Part shown: positions 5,764-10,714 of the stretch, one piece after another | Layout of the letters: each line of letters opens with the position of its first letter | Position numbering within the stretch: position 1 is the first letter of the stretch | Source of the DNA: Promethearchaeota archaeon | GTDB taxonomy: Archaea; Asgardarchaeota; Lokiarchaeia; Sigyniarchaeales; Promethearchaeaceae | DNA: 10,714 bases | Direction of reading: 5' to 3' | Assembly: GCA_014729055.1 (NCBI GenBank) | Contig: WJKO01000324.1 | Location: forward strand, 1-10,714 | Notes under the pieces: generated by a model | The model's database searches: none | What the model saw: the letters and a program-made list of their open reading frames with translations, nothing else | What the model was told of the DNA's origin: nothing | Position numbers and translations under genes: made by a program

Positions 5764-6942
5764 TTATTCTTTTTCATTCTCCTTTTCTTCTAAATGAGGA
5801 AATATAGCCGAGTCGCTGTCCACTTCACTCTGCAACTTCTTAAAAGCATAGCTTGAAGAAGAAAATGTAGTTGCATTATATCGTTCCATGATATCGGATA
5901 ATTCATCATCAAAAATCCGAACATATAATTTTATTTCCGGAAAAAGCATATTGATTTTTGATGTTAGATATAAAGAATCGTCAAATTCACTTTCTTTTCT
6001 CCAACAAATAAAGATCTGCGTCACATCCTTCAATTTGACTACAGAATTAATCTCACTAACGAAATTACCCATCATATTGATTATATGTAACCTTTTATTC
6101 TCCTTGAATTTAATTCCTTGATGTTCTACGTTAAAGAAATATACTTCCCGGTCTTCCTCAGCTGATATTTTATTTGCAACGCGCTGCGAGAGATTATCAG
6201 TTCCAAGAACTATTGCAGTCCCATGTTGGTCTTTATCCCATGATTCTAATTCTTCAAGAGTCCATTTTGACGTAGAAAAAGGAAACGCATTAATGCGGGG
6301 TTCTTTTAGATATTCTTGTACATGTTCTTCAAAACATCGTGCATATATCTTGCAATAGGGATTCATCTGACGGATCTTTTCAGAACATATAAGCACAATT
6401 CTCACATCACTAAGACAGATAAAAACTTCGGTTGCTCGCTTTACACTAGCAAATTTTAGATTATTAGTTTCTACTGGCGAGCCAACTACTACGGGTTCTC
6501 CTGCGTTTATTAAATCTTCCACTAATTCTTGATCGTCTTCCATTACCACATATTTACGCTTATTTTCAATGCAATAATCTACAATACGTTCTCCAAGATG
6601 ATCATAACCGATAACAACAGCATGTTTTCGTTTATATCTTGCAATAATACTGCACGTTACAGTCGGATTGTATTTTTCCAATAATTCTCCAGTTATAAAC
6701 CCAAAAAAAACAACCTCGATTAAAATCGGCCATATAAGGTTGTAGAAACTAGCAAAATCGGTGCTAGAATTCGGAGATCTTATACCGAAGGCAATTAAAA
6801 TATTGCTCAACACTTCATGTGTCGGTTCAACGGCAGAAAAATACGTAAATCCAGCAACCCAGAAAAAGAACAGAAAAAAAAACTGGACATTATATTGTTT
6901 CAGTTTCAGATGTAAGTCAATTATTTTATTCGTAAGACCCAT
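5764..6942 (-). CDS. Two-helix membrane protein with tandem RCK (TrkA-N-like) domains
   Basis: A 392-residue protein. Two hydrophobic segments (about 19-37 and 66-88) are followed by two Rossmann-type RCK domains. The first (107-about 222) has HAVVIGYDHLGERIVDY, where GYDHLG (112-117) is a relaxed GxGxxG, and an acidic E135 at the end of the second strand. The second (240-about 370) has TAIVLGTDNLSQRV, more degenerate. RCK domains gate potassium channels and transporters by binding nucleotides or ions. The helix-loop-helix start looks like a TM1-pore-TM2 channel, but the 39-65 linker contains no TVGYG-like filter; it reads LSNILIAFGIRSPNSS. It may therefore be a regulator, a channel of another selectivity (compare CASTOR/Pollux-type RCK proteins), or a sensor. 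The C-terminus is acidic (EEKENEKE). No Shine-Dalgarno site is seen before the ATG. It lies 54 nt after the surface-protein gene. Confidence 0.8.
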   Translation of the reverse strand: MGLTNKIIDLHLKLKQYNVQFFFLFFFWVAGFTYFSAVEPTHEVLSNILIAFGIRSPNSSTDFASFYNLIWPILIEVVFFGFITGELLEKYNPTVTCSIIARYKRKHAVVIGYDHLGERIVDYCIENKRKYVVMEDDQELVEDLINAGEPVVVGSPVETNNLKFASVKRATEVFICLSDVRIVLICSEKIRQMNPYCKIYARCFEEHVQEYLKEPRINAFPFSTSKWTLEELESWDKDQHGTAIVLGTDNLSQRVANKISAEEDREVYFFNVEHQGIKFKENKRLHIINMMGNFVSEINSVVKLKDVTQIFICWRKESEFDDSLYLTSKINMLFPEIKLYVRIFDDELSDIMERYNATTFSSSSYAFKKLQSEVDSDSAIFPHLEEKENEKE

Positions 6943-6996
6943 AGTTTTTAATTAGCGCAACTTACATAAAATTGTTTTTAATTATGGAACTTTAAG

Positions 6997-8772
6997 TTAG
7001 ACGAGTGATAGCGTTTCAAAATCTAAAAATCGACCAATCCAATAGGGTAAAGTCATATCTCCCGTAACAGCACCATCAACCCCAGAATAATTTGGTATTA
7101 TTGTATCAAACGGGCTATATTCCCACATAAATGTAGTTGTTCTTCTCCAATCTGCGGGAATAGGTGTATCCCAAATACCATTTGGGTGCGTCCAACCCAT
7201 TTCAGGGTTGTAAATCTCCTTAAATAGTGACTGAATTGGATTATTTTCATCTATAAGAGATTCCCAATCAAAGATTTCTGCGTTAGGATATGGAGCGTCT
7301 TCAATCGGTGATAAGTAAGCATAATTATTATATGAATCAAACCCATTTGGATTCGTAAATCTCCTGCCAGTCTTCTTAGTTAGCGCACATCTCATAAGGC
7401 AATCCGCCACGTCATTCTCTAAAAACTGGAGTTCCTCTTGAGACAAACGAACTGAATCTGATGGATGAATTGACGTTATATAATTCGTGTAATCCAAATC
7501 TGCCATACCCAGAGCAAATGCAGTATCAAACCACGCATTTCTATGGTACTTTACAAGGTGATATATAGGTTTTAGGAAGTAATCTTGATATAATCTTCTT
7601 AATTGTGGATTGTCTTCTAATACACATAAAGTGAACGCCAGAGTCATCATTAAGTCTATATTAAAGTATTGATAGCCCCAAATCATTACGTCATGAAATC
7701 CAACCTGGGTTTGCTTTCCTACTTTACGTAAATGCATTCTATTATATACATATTTATCATATAATTCATCCCATCTTTCAGGATGAACCGTCTTTCCCAC
7801 TCTTAAGAACATTATACAATAGCTTGTATCCATTATCGGTTGCTGATTCAATGCTTCAGCCCCCATCAAATGCGTTTTTCCGTCATAATCTATTATACGC
7901 CAGCCAGTATTCACAAAGAATTCGAGCATTCGGTCGACAGTTTCACGAATTAAAGTTCTAATCGTTTGATTATTCACAAATTGATAAGCTATACCTAACC
8001 CAGTGAGAACTCCGTTATAGAGGTCAACAGACGTCCCAGATTCTACCCAAAATACATATTCTTTCTCGTTCGGACCAACATAAGACACATTATAGATGAT
8101 ATGAGTATCATCATATTTCTCTTGATAGAGAAAGCTTTGAAAATAGGAACGTGCTTTTGGAGTATCTGGAACAACATATCTTGCCATTCTTCCATCCTCA
8201 TGAAGTTCACTTAGTAGACTGAATGCTTTCACCACTTTTAGAATTTTCTGTGACATTTTAGATACTTGCTCTTCATCTCCTTCTCTATAAGATAATGCAT
8301 ATTTGAGAGCTTCTCCTACTAAAGTTTGTCCGGCGTATGCTGCAGCATGTCCCGTTCCGTGATAATATGAAATTATGTTGAACGGATCCTCTGGATTAAA
8401 TTCATCACAATTAGCTAAGAATTCCGATTCATTCCAAAGCCCAAAACTTCTTGGATCTCTCACAAAATGCGCTTCACTATATGGATAATAATCCCATCCA
8501 TCTCCGGTCATATTTTGTGGGAAACAGTATGTATACAAATATTTACTCCAGTTTTCAGTAGCACTTGCGATATATTCTGGATCGGCTTCCATGAAGTCTT
8601 CTGAATCAACATAAATTCCATCAATGAAATAATTTTTCATAGGCCATACATATGCATAAACAGAACCAATTACATAAGAAATTAGAACAATTGGGATAAG
8701 TATTAAAAGTATTTTTACAATATTTTTTGGAGTAATAGGTTGTTTTCGCGACCTTTTTTTACTGACAGTCAT
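6997..8772 (-). CDS. Membrane-anchored extracellular protein, probable alpha/alpha-toroid fold
   Basis: A 591-residue protein with a basic N-terminus (KKRSRKQ) and one hydrophobic anchor (18-42), so the remaining 550 residues lie outside the cell. The ectodomain is rich in Trp, Tyr and Asp and alternates helices with short conserved-looking motifs: GTGHAAAYAG (139-148), DLYNGVLTGLGIAY (250-263), TGWRIIDYDGKTHLMG (289-304), DTSYCIMFLRVG (315-326), MGWTHPNGIWD (525-535) and FMWEYSPF with LPYWIGRF near the end. Such a series of helical hairpins bearing acidic/aromatic turns is what six-hairpin glycosidase-like proteins show, so carbohydrate binding or cleavage is a fair guess, without an assignable catalytic pair. 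Six N-glycosylation sequons are present (N74, N87, N114, N228, N268, N561). AAGGGG lies 5 nt before the ATG. Fold is inferred; surface location is well supported. Confidence 0.75.
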   Translation of the reverse strand: MTVSKKRSRKQPITPKNIVKILLILIPIVLISYVIGSVYAYVWPMKNYFIDGIYVDSEDFMEADPEYIASATENWSKYLYTYCFPQNMTGDGWDYYPYSEAHFVRDPRSFGLWNESEFLANCDEFNPEDPFNIISYYHGTGHAAAYAGQTLVGEALKYALSYREGDEEQVSKMSQKILKVVKAFSLLSELHEDGRMARYVVPDTPKARSYFQSFLYQEKYDDTHIIYNVSYVGPNEKEYVFWVESGTSVDLYNGVLTGLGIAYQFVNNQTIRTLIRETVDRMLEFFVNTGWRIIDYDGKTHLMGAEALNQQPIMDTSYCIMFLRVGKTVHPERWDELYDKYVYNRMHLRKVGKQTQVGFHDVMIWGYQYFNIDLMMTLAFTLCVLEDNPQLRRLYQDYFLKPIYHLVKYHRNAWFDTAFALGMADLDYTNYITSIHPSDSVRLSQEELQFLENDVADCLMRCALTKKTGRRFTNPNGFDSYNNYAYLSPIEDAPYPNAEIFDWESLIDENNPIQSLFKEIYNPEMGWTHPNGIWDTPIPADWRRTTTFMWEYSPFDTIIPNYSGVDGAVTGDMTLPYWIGRFLDFETLSLV

Positions 8773-8812
8773 TGTTTCCCCTTAGAATAACCACCTTATT
8801 AAGTTTCCTCCA

Positions 8813-8835
8813 CAATTTTTTAGATTTTTTTAAAG
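8813..8835. promoter_or_regulatory. Back-to-back A/T boxes of a divergent promoter
   Basis: The 100-nt gap between the divergent surface-protein and zinc-ribbon genes contains two adjoining A/T boxes. On the plus strand TTTTTTTAAA (8825-8834) is about 43 nt before the ATG at 8873. On the minus strand CTAAAAAATTG (about 8813-8823) is about 45 nt before the ATG at 8772, with a short leader holding AAGGTGG and AAGGGG. Overlapping TBP sites would couple the two directions. Neither is a strong consensus. Confidence 0.35.
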
Positions 8836-8872
8836 AGAAAAACTAATCAAGGTAAAAAAGAAAGATCATTAT

Positions 8873-9427
8873 ATGAATGAACTTAATTTTGCAACTGGCT
8901 ACTACGACACGATTTGGCGTGATGTAGTGACAATCCCAAAATTACCTGTTCAAGAGATATGGGAATATATTATCAATTGGCTCGAAGAACTAAATGTTGA
9001 TTACAAGGATGTTCATAAATTTAATCACGTTTTCGCCGAGCACGGCAGCCGTGGAGGGAAAACTGCATTAGATGCAAAGAAAGAGATCCATATCGGTTTA
9101 CGACCAAACGATGATGAAAGCATTACTGTGGTTGTGGAATTAGAGTTTTCAAGAGTAAGTAAATTTGGAATCTCTTTATTAGGAGATACATTTGACGCCT
9201 TTGATGATATAGATAGCGCTAAGCGATATAGATCTCAATGGCAGAAATTCTGTGACCCATTCCTTAGTAAAGTAACCACAATTGTAAATGTTATAGAAAA
9301 ACAAGAGACCGCAGGAAAGCCCATGCATTGTCCTTGGTGTGGGCATAAAGTGGGATATCCTTGGCCTAGGTTCTGTTTGGAATGTGGTGGAAAGTTAGAT
9401 CGATTCAATGTAGCAATGAGAGATTAA
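8873..9427 (+). CDS. Zinc-ribbon protein of unknown function
   Basis: A 184-residue soluble protein. Residues 1-145 form an unrecognised alpha/beta region: a beginning like IWRDVVTIPKLPVQEIWEYI, a strand ALDAKKEIHIGL, a strand ITVVVELEFSR, and a long amphipathic helix SAKRYRSQWQKFCDPFLSKV. The C-terminus is a compact zinc ribbon with CPWCG (C153, C156) and CLECG (C168, C171), separated by a short GYPWPR turn. Such ribbons often serve in nucleic-acid or protein contacts. The gene ends about 34 nt before the probable start of the SNF2-family helicase, on the same strand, so the two are likely co-transcribed and this protein may work with it. It has no SWIM-type zinc finger, which is the partner more often seen beside this helicase class. 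No convincing Shine-Dalgarno site precedes the ATG. Confidence 0.75.
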   Translation: MNELNFATGYYDTIWRDVVTIPKLPVQEIWEYIINWLEELNVDYKDVHKFNHVFAEHGSRGGKTALDAKKEIHIGLRPNDDESITVVVELEFSRVSKFGISLLGDTFDAFDDIDSAKRYRSQWQKFCDPFLSKVTTIVNVIEKQETAGKPMHCPWCGHKVGYPWPRFCLECGGKLDRFNVAMRD

Positions 9428-9461
9428 AATAACGGGTTCTATAAAGATACAATCACCGGAA

Positions 9462-10714
9462 TTGACTTTAATACCAAAGGAATACGCAAATAACAAGATT
9501 AGTAATTTCACCATAAAGAGATTTAGCAAAAAGAAAGGAGCTAAATCCAAAGCAGCTAAAGAAATTAAATATGATTTTTTCTTAATGTGGATTCCTCTTA
9601 AAAAGTCCGAGAAAGAACTAAATGAAAGTATAGCAGAATTTTTTCCTTCTATACCAATCTCAAAAATATATACTTGTGAAATAGACTTAGTCTATCCTGT
9701 GAATTATATTAAATCTCAGACGGATAAAAACTTGGAAACAGATAAGAACAATTTCTTGATTAAGTCAACGATAGGGAAGATGATCCCAATCGCGTTATCC
9801 GACAAAATACTGTCAAATATCCCGATAATAAGAAATGCGCAAGAACATTCAAGACTGAAGACTAAAATGAAATATAGCGGGTCAGTTTATTTCTGGAGTT
9901 TTGCGTTTAAATTGGTATTGCAGATCATTTCTGAGGGAAATTTTTATCCATATGGTAAACATGGGGAAGAAGATTTTGCTAATTATCAAGTATCATCAGA
10001 GCAAGAAGGGATTATTAAGCTAAAATGGCGTCCAGTTCTACGCTCTCAAAAAGATTTCATAAATTATGAAAAAATCTTAGATTTTGCACCAATTGCGGCG
10101 TATGCAATCACGAATGAAGACAATCAAGAATTAATACAAATTTCGAGTTTACTTTCGCTTTATCTGAATGAAATGACCGATTTATTAATCAGACATTCTG
10201 CTCAGGCTATTAAATATGCGAAGTTTTCAGAAGTATACGGTTTCTCGCCCAAGGATATAAAGAAATTGGGCGAAAGAATTCCATGGGAAGTGCGGTTGCT
10301 TGGATCATTGCTGTTAGATGATAATGATATGCTTATTTATACAATTCCAGAGAAAGCAATTCCCGATATGATAAGTAAATGGACGCAATTTATCAATAGA
10401 TCTTATTGGAAAGAAGGATATAGTCTTGCCTTGGATTTACATATTCCTAACAATGTACAGCAATCATGGAAAATTGATTTTATACTGCAATCATTTGGTT
10501 CCAAAGAACAGATATCTTTATCTGAATTTTGGGCTCGTTTAAAGCAAAATCCAATCTCTTCTGAAATAGAACTAAGAAGAAATCTATTAGTCTCATTGTA
10601 TAATTTGAGTTTGATCTTTCCACCAATAAAGAAATCATTGGATGAAATGGAACCTAAACATATCTCACTCTCGAAATCTGAGGCGAGCGAATTTTTGGAA
10701 TATACAGTTTCACA
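9462..10714 (+). CDS. SNF2-family helicase, N-terminal accessory domain only (truncated by the window)
   Basis: The frame is open from 9420 to the end of the window, more than 400 residues, with no stop. What is present is the helicase-associated N-terminal region found on bacterial and archaeal SNF2/Rad54-like ATPases (DUF3670 type). Signs are FFLMW (9576-9590), YFWSFAFKLVLQII (from 9888), LKWRPVLR, PWEVRLLGSLL, LALDLHIP...WKIDFILQSFG...LSEFW, and near the end LIFPPIKKSLDEMEPKHISL with EASEFLE (10680-10700), matching the family's FPPL....L....P..L.L...EA..FL block. The ATPase lobes with the Walker A lysine and DEGH box would lie beyond the window. These enzymes use ATP to move along duplex DNA. 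The first in-frame ATG is at 9585, after sequence that appears to belong to the domain, so a TTG at 9462 is taken as a provisional start. Confidence 0.85.
   Translation, partial: MTLIPKEYANNKISNFTIKRFSKKKGAKSKAAKEIKYDFFLMWIPLKKSEKELNESIAEFFPSIPISKIYTCEIDLVYPVNYIKSQTDKNLETDKNNFLIKSTIGKMIPIALSDKILSNIPIIRNAQEHSRLKTKMKYSGSVYFWSFAFKLVLQIISEGNFYPYGKHGEEDFANYQVSSEQEGIIKLKWRPVLRSQKDFINYEKILDFAPIAAYAITNEDNQELIQISSLLSLYLNEMTDLLIRHSAQAIKYAKFSEVYGFSPKDIKKLGERIPWEVRLLGSLLLDDNDMLIYTIPEKAIPDMISKWTQFINRSYWKEGYSLALDLHIPNNVQQSWKIDFILQSFGSKEQISLSEFWARLKQNPISSEIELRRNLLVSLYNLSLIFPPIKKSLDEMEPKHISLSKSEASEFLEYTVS

Noticed and set aside
6761..6955. 64-codon plus-strand frame opposite the RCK N-terminus
   Set aside because: It is antisense to the membrane segments of the RCK protein and shows no signals of its own.
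1397..8772. The seven minus-strand genes as one glycosylation operon
   Set aside because: Gaps of 50-116 nt with T tracts and TATA-like boxes between genes, and unrelated members (TPR, RCK, H1-like), do not support a single functional operon.
1..10714. tRNA, rRNA or mobile-element genes
   Set aside because: No cloverleaf with a T-loop GTTCRA-type signature, no rRNA-like GC-rich conserved block, no transposase and no long terminal inverted repeats were seen by eye on either strand.

Overview
The window reads as AT-rich archaeal chromosome, roughly one third GC by eye. Supporting signs are short TATA-like boxes about 25-40 nt upstream of several start codons, weak or absent Shine-Dalgarno sites, oligo-T tracts after stop codons, and an archaeal-type TrkA/RCK protein, GT-C membrane enzyme and SNF2-family protein. 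An Asgard-like archaeon is plausible from the style of the proteins (small TPR protein, lysine-rich protein, many lineage-restricted proteins). No eukaryotic-signature gene is present to prove it, so that placement is inference.

Layout. A 23-codon tail of an upstream gene (2-73, +) is followed closely by a GalT-like HIT-superfamily nucleotidyl/phosphoryl transferase (82-1380, +). This converges, across a 16-nt gap, on a block of seven minus-strand genes. In order of increasing coordinate they are a sugar-phosphate nucleotidyltransferase with a left-handed beta-helix tail (1397-2578), a small YbjN-like protein (2695-3117), a protein with a histone-H1-like lysine/arginine segment (3200-4075), a GT-C/GT87-like polytopic membrane protein (4127-5173), a small TPR protein (5286-5666), a membrane-tethered tandem RCK protein without a recognisable potassium filter (5764-6942), and a signal-anchored 591-residue extracellular protein with a probable alpha/alpha-toroid fold (6997-8772). 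From a divergent 100-nt promoter region, two plus-strand genes follow: a zinc-ribbon protein (8873-9427) and the N-terminal part of a SNF2-family helicase that runs off the window.

How they fit together. The GalT-like enzyme, the nucleotidyltransferase, the GT-C enzyme and the surface protein all suggest sugar activation and cell-surface glycoconjugates, but gaps of 50-116 nt with separate promoter-like boxes argue for individual transcription units rather than one operon. The zinc-ribbon and SNF2 genes are spaced like a co-transcribed pair. No tRNA, rRNA, CRISPR array, insertion sequence or obvious integration site was seen. The clearest non-coding structure is a set of three TTGTTGATAAAAA direct repeats on the minus strand leading into the start codon of the YbjN-like gene. 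I see no convincing complete novel system. The most unusual items are the GalT-like enzyme with one zinc site lost, the filterless RCK membrane protein and the H1-like protein.
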